Origin: Allorhodopirellula heiligendammensis
GTDB taxonomy: Bacteria > Planctomycetota > Planctomycetia > Pirellulales > Pirellulaceae
Assembly: GCF_007860105.1 (NCBI RefSeq)
Contig: NZ_SJPU01000001.1
Span: 682,001-746,000 of the forward strand
Reading direction: 5' to 3'
DNA length: 64,000 bases
Shown here: positions 57,259 to 64,000 of the stretch, piece after piece
How the letters are laid out: every line of letters begins with the position of its first letter
Position numbering within the stretch: position 1 is the stretch's first letter
Translations under genes and position numbers: made by a program
The notes under the pieces: generated by a model
Database searches by the model: none
The model's input: only the letters and a program-made list of their open reading frames with translations
What the model was told of the DNA's origin: nothing

Positions 57259-60200
57259 TTAGTTCCCGAAGAGTTTGTCAAAACGCAGCTTTTCGAGGCT
57301 CTTGTTGATTCCCTCTTCGAGTTGCTGTTGGCCACGCCCGATTTGCTGTTGCAGGTAATTACCGGCTGCGTCCTGGGCCGCCTTGGTCCCGAGGTCCACA
57401 GCCACTCGGCGGATTCCTGCTGAATCGAGGCTCGGGCGGCTAAGTGTTCCGTCGATCGGTAGGGTCATTGTTTGGCCGGCCAGCCCGCGTAGGTCGCTCC
57501 CAAGCCATTTCGCATCGAGCGGAATCTGGGCGATCATATTAAGTCGTCCGTCGAAATCGACTTGGCCGCTGGTGACTACCCGAGCGCGATCAATATCGAG
57601 CATCATGGCGCGGTGTGTGACAACGCCCTGAGAGACATTGAACGCCACACTCTGGGCTGGCAATGTGATCAGTGTGCGTCCGGTTTGCGGCGCTTGAGGA
57701 CTGGAGCCGATCGCGGCCAACGCCTGCAGTTGTCGAGCTCCCGCAATGACTTGATCCGCCAGTGGGCCCGCATTCATCTGGACCCGTTCAATATCCAGTC
57801 GGCCCCGCACCTCGCTGCGACGGGGCTGATCGATCCAGACGACTGCGTGTTCGAGGTCGGCGCTGAAGCTGCCCTCGACTCGCGCTGCATCGGAGGCAAT
57901 CGGAGCCAAGTATTTGAGCCACTGTCCGGTCATGTCCGGGGTTAGCTCAACGTTCCGGGCAATTGGGCCCGGGCGCATTTCGATATACAACTCGGGTCGA
58001 TAGTGGACGTCGCCCGCCAGAAGGATCTCTCCGCCGGTTTGCTTGCGAGGCTGATCGCTCAGCGGCGGAACCTGGGGGCCAATCGTCTGGGGGGTCAAGC
58101 GACTCGGTCCAAGCACTGGAATACTGCTCGGGGCGACGGTGACAACGCTTTCAGTCATGCGGAAAGGCACCTGAGCAGGTCCAAACAGCATGCCGGCGGT
58201 GTCCACGGTCTCCCACCCGAGTGAACCTTTGATCGTGAACGCGTAGTCCTTGCTGTTGTTTTGTGCGTAGAGGATTTCCAGTGGCGTTTCGTGCAGCCCT
58301 TCAGCAACGATGCCGACACCTGTCAGGCGGCTCAAATGGCGAGCCACTTCGTCTATCTTGAATCTTGCTGGTCCGCTCAGATGCACATCGGCAGCGCCCT
58401 GTTGCCACGAAGCAGCGCCCTCGAGAGTCACGCCACACCAGTCGGTCGATACGCGGAGCGATGTGGTCCGGACCGCCATGGTCTGCGTGTTGATGTCGAG
58501 TTTACCACTGACCTCCACCGCGGGTTCGGACCACACGAGCGAAGTTTGGGTTGGCGGCATCCCAGGCCGTGACTCGCGAAGACTTAAATCGCGACCAGTG
58601 AGTGTGGTTTGGCAGTGGAGCGTGGCGGCGTCGCCCACAATGGCCGTGCGGCCTTGGATGTTTCCTGCGATGCTCCATCGACCGCTGGGCGAGGCGGTAG
58701 CGGCGCTGCTGAATCCAACTGCGTGAACATTCTCCTGCGGTCGATCCCGCGGCATGTCACGGCGTCTCTCAGCAATCGATTTGGGTTGAGGGGGCGGGGC
58801 GGCGAGGTTGAGTGAGTTGGGCTGCAATCGTCCCAGGTCCGCCCGCCAGGCAATATCGAGGTCGGTCATGTTGTTAACCCACTTGCCCTCGACAGCAGCG
58901 GACATGGCGTCGCCCGTCACCGTGAGCGAATCAATCGTCACTTCTTGTCGAGGCCACAGTGCCTTGCCTGCGAAATTTAGCTTGACCAATTCTTGACGCA
59001 GGTGGTTTTCGCCAGCGGGTACCTCAAGTGAACTGAGCTCGCCGACCACGCTCTCGACTAACATCTCACCCTCCAGGTTCAAGCTGGTCTGGGCCGAGAG
59101 CAGGAAGCCGCCTCGTACTTTGACGGCCTCATCGGGCATCCAGGGATGTAACATCTCAACGATCGACTCGATACGTCCCTGCCCCCGCAACTGTAGCGGT
59201 AGCATCCGTTGGCGACTGGGGTGTGGGACCGCTCGTACGAGGCTGACGTCTGCGTTGAGCCCATCGCCTTCGATTCGAAGTGAGCCCCCGGAAAGCTCAT
59301 CGAGCGACCAGTTGCCGGTCGCGGTCGACCAGCGGCCCTCCGCGTCCAGAGTGGAGGTAAGTTGGGTTTGCCGCAGGCGTCGCTCGGGATCGAATTGGAT
59401 CATTAAGTGATCAACGCGGCTGTTGCCGCGCAATCGCCACAGGCCTCCTGGTTCGGCATCCCATCGGACTGTCGCTGTCACATCGCCCTCAAGGTCTTGG
59501 TGGTCCAGTTCGAAGAGCGGGTTCAGCATTTGTGCGAGTTTGCCAAAGTGAACATTTACTTCGGCGGAACCGGAGGCGACACTGCCGTGCCCCTGGATTC
59601 GCGCAAACGGACTGTTGAGCTCAAATTGTTCCGCTGACAGAGACTTCGAGTCGCTGGCGACAATGGCAGTTGCGTCCATGGGGGCAATGACCACTGACTT
59701 GCCTGCCGAGGTCGCTTCGATGGTATCGCTGTGAATTACCAACCGTCGGCGTCGTGATCCGCTTGTTGCTCCCGTTGGCCGACCGTCGTTGATCGGTTCA
59801 ATCGTGGCGTGTATTGTCCCCCGGTGCAACGTCGCGTTACTGCGAAGTGGCAGTAATTTAGGCATGGCGACCTGCAGACGCGAAAGGTCGATATGCATAT
59901 CCGCAGTGGCGTCGACCCGGTCGAGCCAAGCCAGTGGATTTGAGCCTGCGCCAGCAAGTGATATGGAGTCGGAGAACGTGCCGTTTAAGGCAACGCTCGC
60001 GAAATCCGTTTTCGCGGAGACTTGGCGGGCAACGATCTGGCCGGGATGCCAAATCCAGTCGCCGTCGAGTTGAGTGAGTTCATTGCCCCAGAGCCGGTTG
60101 CCATTGCTAGGGTCAAATGCTGCTAGGCCACGCAGTTCAATTTTGCGTAGCGATACATGCGGGTATCCTGAGCTGGGCATTTTAACGGTGGCGCTCCCAG

Positions 60201-61026
60201 ACAAATCTCCGGTGATCGAGGCGGGTAACTCGCTTTCAGGAAACCGACGCGCAGCCAAGCTCAATATGGAGATCGGCAATGAGTCCGCGTCGATCTTTAA
60301 GGTGATGGGCATCATCGTCTCGGAAGCCCAGCCCACAATCGTTTCGCCTTGCAGCGAGCCTTCGCCACCGCCGGGTTGGCTGAGCACGCCTTGCCATGTC
60401 GATGTCAGTTCCTTGGCATCGATTTGAACTGACGCATTGGACTGCTTGAGCGACCACGTTGATTCGGTGACCGCGTCGGTGACGTCGATGTGCAGGCCCA
60501 GGATTTGGATTGATCCCGACGGCGACATCGAGGAAGTTGAATCTGTCGAGGAGAGCAGGTCGGTGAGGTCGGTCTCGATCGAACTGCTGCCCTCATGCAC
60601 TTCGCAGGCGACGTGCACGTCACGTAGTACCACCTCTCCTAGCTGACCGCGAGCGAGTTCGCCTGAGAGTAATTGAGAGAACGTCATCCCGGTTTGGATT
60701 TCAGCGACTTCCAGGCTGGTTCCGGCGCGGTGGCCGGTGAGTTTTAGGCCGGTCAAGCGAACTGGGGTGACCCATCCTATCTGCACGCTGTCAACATCGG
60801 CGTTCCATCCATAGCCCGCCATCGAGTCGATCAGTAGCGAGCGTCCGAGAGGCGAAACGCTGACGAGAGAGGGTGCGCTCGCTACGAGCAACGCCACGAA
60901 TAGAGTCATGCTGAAAGCAATCGTCCGCCGCCGTCGGGATCGATCGGCACGACGATGTGATGTGTGTTCGGCTTGCGTGCGCTCGCGAGCCTGGAGATCG
61001 TAACTGCTGACCGCTCTGCGTCGCAT
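57259..61026 (-). CDS. Giant AsmA/TamB-like envelope protein
   Basis: A 1255-residue protein with a basic N-terminal cytosolic stretch (HRRADRSRRRRT) and one signal-anchor helix (TIAFSMTLFVALLVASAPSLV). The remainder is long beta-rich repeats of the AsmA/TamB type (LKLTGHRAGTSLEVAEIQT, LGEVVLRDVHVACEV, IRGFFL-like VRGGFLLSAQTSLNLEG). The end carries an AsmA-like C-terminal region (GVVTHRAMMLDIDRARVVTS, LPIDGTLSRPSLD) and a helical tail. Such proteins are thought to form hydrophobic grooves that carry lipids between inner and outer membrane. The family is assigned by architecture; the individual role is unknown. Confidence 0.75.
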   Translation of the reverse strand: MRRRAVSSYDLQARERTQAEHTSHRRADRSRRRRTIAFSMTLFVALLVASAPSLVSVSPLGRSLLIDSMAGYGWNADVDSVQIGWVTPVRLTGLKLTGHRAGTSLEVAEIQTGMTFSQLLSGELARGQLGEVVLRDVHVACEVHEGSSSIETDLTDLLSSTDSTSSMSPSGSIQILGLHIDVTDAVTESTWSLKQSNASVQIDAKELTSTWQGVLSQPGGGEGSLQGETIVGWASETMMPITLKIDADSLPISILSLAARRFPESELPASITGDLSGSATVKMPSSGYPHVSLRKIELRGLAAFDPSNGNRLWGNELTQLDGDWIWHPGQIVARQVSAKTDFASVALNGTFSDSISLAGAGSNPLAWLDRVDATADMHIDLSRLQVAMPKLLPLRSNATLHRGTIHATIEPINDGRPTGATSGSRRRRLVIHSDTIEATSAGKSVVIAPMDATAIVASDSKSLSAEQFELNSPFARIQGHGSVASGSAEVNVHFGKLAQMLNPLFELDHQDLEGDVTATVRWDAEPGGLWRLRGNSRVDHLMIQFDPERRLRQTQLTSTLDAEGRWSTATGNWSLDELSGGSLRIEGDGLNADVSLVRAVPHPSRQRMLPLQLRGQGRIESIVEMLHPWMPDEAVKVRGGFLLSAQTSLNLEGEMLVESVVGELSSLEVPAGENHLRQELVKLNFAGKALWPRQEVTIDSLTVTGDAMSAAVEGKWVNNMTDLDIAWRADLGRLQPNSLNLAAPPPQPKSIAERRRDMPRDRPQENVHAVGFSSAATASPSGRWSIAGNIQGRTAIVGDAATLHCQTTLTGRDLSLRESRPGMPPTQTSLVWSEPAVEVSGKLDINTQTMAVRTTSLRVSTDWCGVTLEGAASWQQGAADVHLSGPARFKIDEVARHLSRLTGVGIVAEGLHETPLEILYAQNNSKDYAFTIKGSLGWETVDTAGMLFGPAQVPFRMTESVVTVAPSSIPVLGPSRLTPQTIGPQVPPLSDQPRKQTGGEILLAGDVHYRPELYIEMRPGPIARNVELTPDMTGQWLKYLAPIASDAARVEGSFSADLEHAVVWIDQPRRSEVRGRLDIERVQMNAGPLADQVIAGARQLQALAAIGSSPQAPQTGRTLITLPAQSVAFNVSQGVVTHRAMMLDIDRARVVTSGQVDFDGRLNMIAQIPLDAKWLGSDLRGLAGQTMTLPIDGTLSRPSLDSAGIRRVAVDLGTKAAQDAAGNYLQQQIGRGQQQLEEGINKSLEKLRFDKLFGN

Positions 61027-61161
61027 CCGTGCGTCTCGCTGATAAGGGAGTGGCGAATCTCAACGCGGCGATGCCAGGGGAGCATTGTCGCGAAGCAGTT
61101 TGCTTATAGCGAGTTATGGCCGCCCAGCGCAAGAGAGGTTAGGCGGATTCTGAATGCGCAT

Positions 61162-61228
61162 AAAAAAAGCTCCCGGAAAGTACGAGGTCCTAGGGGGGCG
61201 GAGGACAACGCGCTTCTGTTCCGGGAGC
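61162..61228 (-). terminator. Intrinsic terminator on the minus strand
   Basis: GCTCCCGGAA (minus strand, 61228-61219) pairs with TTCCGGGAGC (61178-61169), followed by seven T residues. A second small stem (GTCCTC with GGAC) lies inside. It is the best intrinsic terminator in the window, yet the nearest clear minus-strand gene upstream of it is not visible, which implies a short gene or RNA between 61229 and about 61500. Confidence 0.75.
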
Positions 61229-61248
61229 CGGTGGTCGGTATAGAGAAT

Positions 61249-61449
61249 CTACCCGGGCGAGTTCTTTCTGGCTGGTTTCGCTGCGGTAGTTCTCGCTGCA
61301 GTGATTTCGCACTGAGCACATGAATTATCGTCGAAAGCCTTGCGGGTTGCAAGTCGCAGATTTGTTGCTGCTAAAATGTTCGAGTGAGTGCTTCGCATCC
61401 ATGCTAGCACCGCTCGAACGATCTGAACATAGTGAAACTTGGTGGTCAA
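61249..61449 (-). CDS. Possible small protein upstream of the terminator
   Basis: A frame of 66 codons ends 20 bp before the terminator at 61228. It would start at TTG 61449, or at an internal ATG (MRSTHSNILAATNLRL) that gives about 49 residues. The C-terminal half is Ala/Lys/Arg-rich (ITAARTTAAKPARKNSPG). No homology is recognised and the start is weak. The alternative is a small RNA ending at the same terminator. Confidence 0.3.
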   Translation of the reverse strand: MTTKFHYVQIVRAVLAWMRSTHSNILAATNLRLATRKAFDDNSCAQCEITAARTTAAKPARKNSPG

Positions 61450-61771
61450 ATGATGTCATCCATGGCGTCATTTTAATCACCTTCTTCGCAGCCTAGCACG
61501 CATTAATGTGTGTTCGACCCATGCGAAAATCATTCCGTCTATGATCGTCTTTTGCCGCGAGCGACTTGCCGAAACAACCCGCTTGCGACGATGGGGGAAA
61601 CTTAGCCGGGATGCCTTTCGCGGGTCAAGCCAAGTTTGGAAAAGTTTTTCAAACTTGCGATCACTCGTGCACAGCACGGGCGTTCCGCCTGCACAAAATA
61701 CGGTAAACTACGCACCTAAGAAATTTATCTTTTCATTCAAGTCGACTCATTGGACCGGGAACATCGAACTC
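61450..61771. other. Intergenic, upstream of the sugar-binding lipoprotein
   Basis: About 320 bp with no supported gene. The plus-strand frame that continues into the lipoprotein gene has no signal peptide at its upstream start. The promoter of the lipoprotein gene and that of any small minus-strand transcript should lie here. Confidence 0.4.
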
Positions 61772-62773
61772 ATGCACTTGCTTGTCTCACGCGGAATTTT
61801 TGCGGTTGTGTTGTTGACTTTGTTGTGCGGTTGTCGGCCTCCCCGTGATGCGGGCGACCACGGGAGCGCGACCACGAAAAGCGAGCTGCACTTTGCGGTG
61901 ATCCCAAAAGGCGAGAGTCATATTTTTTGGCAGTCGGTGCGCAGCGGGGCTCAACAAGCCGGTGAAGATCTCGGTGTCCGTGTGACGTTCAAGGGGCCGT
62001 CGAAGGAGAGTGATCGGAGTGAGCAGATCAGTGTGTTTCAAAGCTTTCTGAACTCCGGTGTCGATGGAATCTGTTTGGCGCCGCTGGATGCCGATGCGCT
62101 CGTGCGTCCGGTCGAGGAAGCAGGCCGTGCTGGCGTGCCCGTGGTGATCTTTGACAGTGGACTCAATACAGACTCAGGAGATTTCGTTTCCTATGTCGCC
62201 ACGGATAACTTTCGCGGCGGACAAATGGCAGCCGATGCCATGGCGAGCAGTCTTGGTGCCGATGGTGGCAAGGTCATCTGTCTGCGTTATCACCAAGGCA
62301 GTGAGAGTACCCACCAGCGTGAAGAAGGGTTCTTAGATGGCATCGCCAAGTATCCACAGATCGAAGTCATCAGTAGTGACCAGTACGGTGGGACGACGAC
62401 TGAGTCCGCAGTGGACAAGTCGCAGTCTCTGCTGAACCGGTTTGGCACCGATGTCGATGGGGTGTTCACGACGTGTGAGCCCAATGCTGAGGGCATGTTG
62501 CGGGCGATCCGCGATCGTGATCTGGCTGGTAAAGTTAAATTGATTGCTTTTGATAGCAGCGATTCCCTTCGCGAGGCCCTGGCTGCTGGAGACGTTTCGG
62601 CAATTGTTCTGCAGGACCCGGTCCGCATGGGCTACCTCGCGATCGAAACACTTGCCGCGGCCATCCGGGGTGAGTCAGTGGAGTCTTTTGTCGATACCGG
62701 ACTGTTTGTCGCTACGCCGGACAACCTTACTGACGAGACGATCGCCCGCCTGCTCAATCCATCGCGAGAATGA
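61772..62773 (+). CDS. Periplasmic sugar-binding lipoprotein (ribose-binding family)
   Basis: A 333-residue substrate-binding protein of the pentose/ribose type (Peripla_BP_4). ATG 61772 (MHLLVSRGIF) gives a lipoprotein signal with lipobox LLCGC. Motifs are FAVIPKGESHIFWQSVRSGA, GVDGICLAPLDADAL, GVPVVIFDSGLN, VSYVATDNFRGGQMAADAM and VDGVFTTCEPNAEGMLRAI. It would deliver a sugar to an ABC importer, but no permease or ATPase gene is adjacent, so the partner is elsewhere or the protein is a sensor. Confidence 0.88.
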   Translation: MHLLVSRGIFAVVLLTLLCGCRPPRDAGDHGSATTKSELHFAVIPKGESHIFWQSVRSGAQQAGEDLGVRVTFKGPSKESDRSEQISVFQSFLNSGVDGICLAPLDADALVRPVEEAGRAGVPVVIFDSGLNTDSGDFVSYVATDNFRGGQMAADAMASSLGADGGKVICLRYHQGSESTHQREEGFLDGIAKYPQIEVISSDQYGGTTTESAVDKSQSLLNRFGTDVDGVFTTCEPNAEGMLRAIRDRDLAGKVKLIAFDSSDSLREALAAGDVSAIVLQDPVRMGYLAIETLAAAIRGESVESFVDTGLFVATPDNLTDETIARLLNPSRE

Positions 62774-62901
62774 CTGCATCGCACACCTCGCGAGATGTGG
62801 AGCGTCCCCAATCGGAACAAACGTCACTCCGCCTGATGAAACGCGATGATTTCCACCTACTGGGAGTGTCGCAAAACCCGCTGAGCGGATAAACTTTCGA
62901 G

Positions 62902-64000
62902 ATGAGCTATACTAAAACTCCCAGAAATGCCCGTAGCGGTCGCCGTGGGCCACCACCCCGCTTCGAGGATAACGAAGATTCCATCGCCCTGTTGGAGTCG
63001 GTCGGCCCCGTAGTTTTGCCGCCCGAAATGGAGTCATTCGACGAATTGGACCTGTCGCCCATCATGCGTCAGTCCCTCGCTAAGACGAGTTTCACCAAGC
63101 CTTCGCCTATTCAAGCCGCCTTGATTCCGTATGCCCTCGAGGGCTGCGACGTGATCGGCCAGGCTCGCACGGGTACCGGCAAAACGGCAGCATTCGCCAT
63201 CCCCATTCTTGAGCAGCTTGATTCGCTGGAGGATTGTCGGGATCCACAGGCGATTATCGTCGTGCCCACCCGCGAGCTTGCGGACCAAGTGGCTAGCGAA
63301 ACAGCGCGTCTGGCTTATGGGGTGCCGACGGAGATTGCGGTCCTCTCGGGCGGCAAGAACATGAATCGCCAATTGCGCCAGCTCGAGAATGGTGTTCAGA
63401 TTGTAGTCGGTACTCCCGGCCGAATTCATGATCACCTGCAACGAGGAACTCTCCGGCTCGATAAGGCGTGGTGCGTCGTGCTCGATGAGGCCGACCGGAT
63501 GCTCGATATTGGCTTCCGCCCGCAGATCGAACGGATCATGCGTAAATGCCCTCGGAGTCGCCAAACGTTGCTGCTCTCCGCTACCCTGCCGCCAGTCGTG
63601 CGGCGACTCGCTGAGAGCTACATGACAGATCCTACGGTGATTGACTGTTGCCAGAATGAAATGGCGGTCGACACCATCGAGCAACGTTATTTCACCGTTG
63701 CCAATGAACGCAAAGTCGAACTGCTCGAACAGTTGCTCGAGCGAGAAGATCCAGAACAGGCAATCGTGTTCTGCCGCACCAAGCGAGGTACCGATCGGCT
63801 GCACCGGCAGTTGTCGCGACTTTATCATGGTGCTTGTGGATGCATCCATGGCGACCTTCAGCAGCGGGAGCGTGATCGTGTCTTGCAGAGCCTGCGAGAC
63901 CGCAAATTGAAGCTGTTGATTGCAACGGATGTCGTGGGCCGCGGGATTGACATCACGACCATCTCACACATCGTCAATTTTGATGTGCCGCAGGACTGCG
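62902..64000 (+). CDS. DEAD-box RNA helicase, 3' end outside the window
   Basis: The first 366 residues of an ATP-dependent RNA helicase. ATG 62902 (MSYTKTPRNA) begins a basic N-terminal tail. The motifs are Q-motif FTKPSPIQAALIP, motif I ARTGTGKT, Ia PTRELA, GG and TPGR, motif II LDEADRMLD, motif III SATLP, motif IV IVFCRTKRG and motif V ATDVVGRGID. The reading stays open to the last base, so motif VI and the C-terminal extension lie beyond 64000. It belongs to the RhlE/CsdA-like group, which acts in ribosome assembly or mRNA turnover. Confidence 0.95.
   Translation, partial: MSYTKTPRNARSGRRGPPPRFEDNEDSIALLESVGPVVLPPEMESFDELDLSPIMRQSLAKTSFTKPSPIQAALIPYALEGCDVIGQARTGTGKTAAFAIPILEQLDSLEDCRDPQAIIVVPTRELADQVASETARLAYGVPTEIAVLSGGKNMNRQLRQLENGVQIVVGTPGRIHDHLQRGTLRLDKAWCVVLDEADRMLDIGFRPQIERIMRKCPRSRQTLLLSATLPPVVRRLAESYMTDPTVIDCCQNEMAVDTIEQRYFTVANERKVELLEQLLEREDPEQAIVFCRTKRGTDRLHRQLSRLYHGACGCIHGDLQQRERDRVLQSLRDRKLKLLIATDVVGRGIDITTISHIVNFDVPQDC

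Noticed and set aside
63034..63849. A 271-codon minus-strand frame at the right edge
   Set aside because: Antisense to the DEAD-box helicase, whose motifs are complete and in order.

Overview
The window reads as a chromosome segment from a marine-type planctomycete of the Pirellulaceae (Rhodopirellula-like). This is inferred from gene content, without a database search. The pointers are two large Cys-rich outer-membrane barrel proteins (one BBP7-like), a formylglycine sulfatase, a very large secreted beta-galactosidase, a futalosine-pathway enzyme, an AroD-AroE fusion, a multidomain Ser/Thr kinase, few clear Shine-Dalgarno sites, and interspersed intergenic repeats. I see about 41 genes plus an SRP RNA. 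I recognise no tRNA, rRNA, CRISPR array, prophage or insertion sequence.

Layout. 1-575: no gene, one long inverted repeat. 0.6-10 kb: esterase, Prc-type protease, BBP7 barrel protein, MBL hydrolase, then thiS, a TIM-barrel isomerase and aroDE on the minus strand. 10-22 kb: beta-propeller protein, radical SAM protein, a 1266-residue kinase/cyclase-like protein, then aceE and aceF (pyruvate dehydrogenase E1 and E2) and a DPM1-like glycosyltransferase. 22-32.6 kb: Tat-exported isomerase, TolC-like protein, second Cys-rich surface protein, sulfatase divergent from a HEXXH/LRR protein, adenylate-kinase-like protein with futalosine hydrolase, and a small membrane protein. 32.6-41 kb: beta-galactosidase with a LamG-like insert, EboD-like cyclase, aldo/keto reductase, PEGA lipoprotein, alpha/beta hydrolase and an extended CsrA. 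41.5-44.7 kb: nadE, a YaiI-family protein and a small membrane protein that runs into a repeat.

44.8-54.9 kb is a minus-strand information-processing block. In order of transcription it holds ffs (SRP RNA), dnaX, ybaB, recR, rpoN, an RF-like protein, serS and alaS. 55-64 kb holds a DUF2141-like protein, a secreted CPFC protein, a giant AsmA-like protein, a terminator with a possible small gene, a periplasmic sugar-binding lipoprotein and a DEAD-box helicase cut by the window end.

The strongest unusual signals are these. (1) dnaX has an A10 run at which both alternative frames stop within a few codons, just before the tau-specific region; this predicts slippage to make a gamma-like product. 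(2) The same DnaX lacks all four zinc-binding Cys. (3) The kinase at 12.9-16.7 kb is preceded by a degenerate second kinase fold and followed by a cyclase homology domain that has lost most catalytic residues. (4) The SRP RNA beside dnaX has a non-GGAA apical loop. (5) csrA has a long tail, a 14-bp leader hairpin and a GGA inside its Shine-Dalgarno site.
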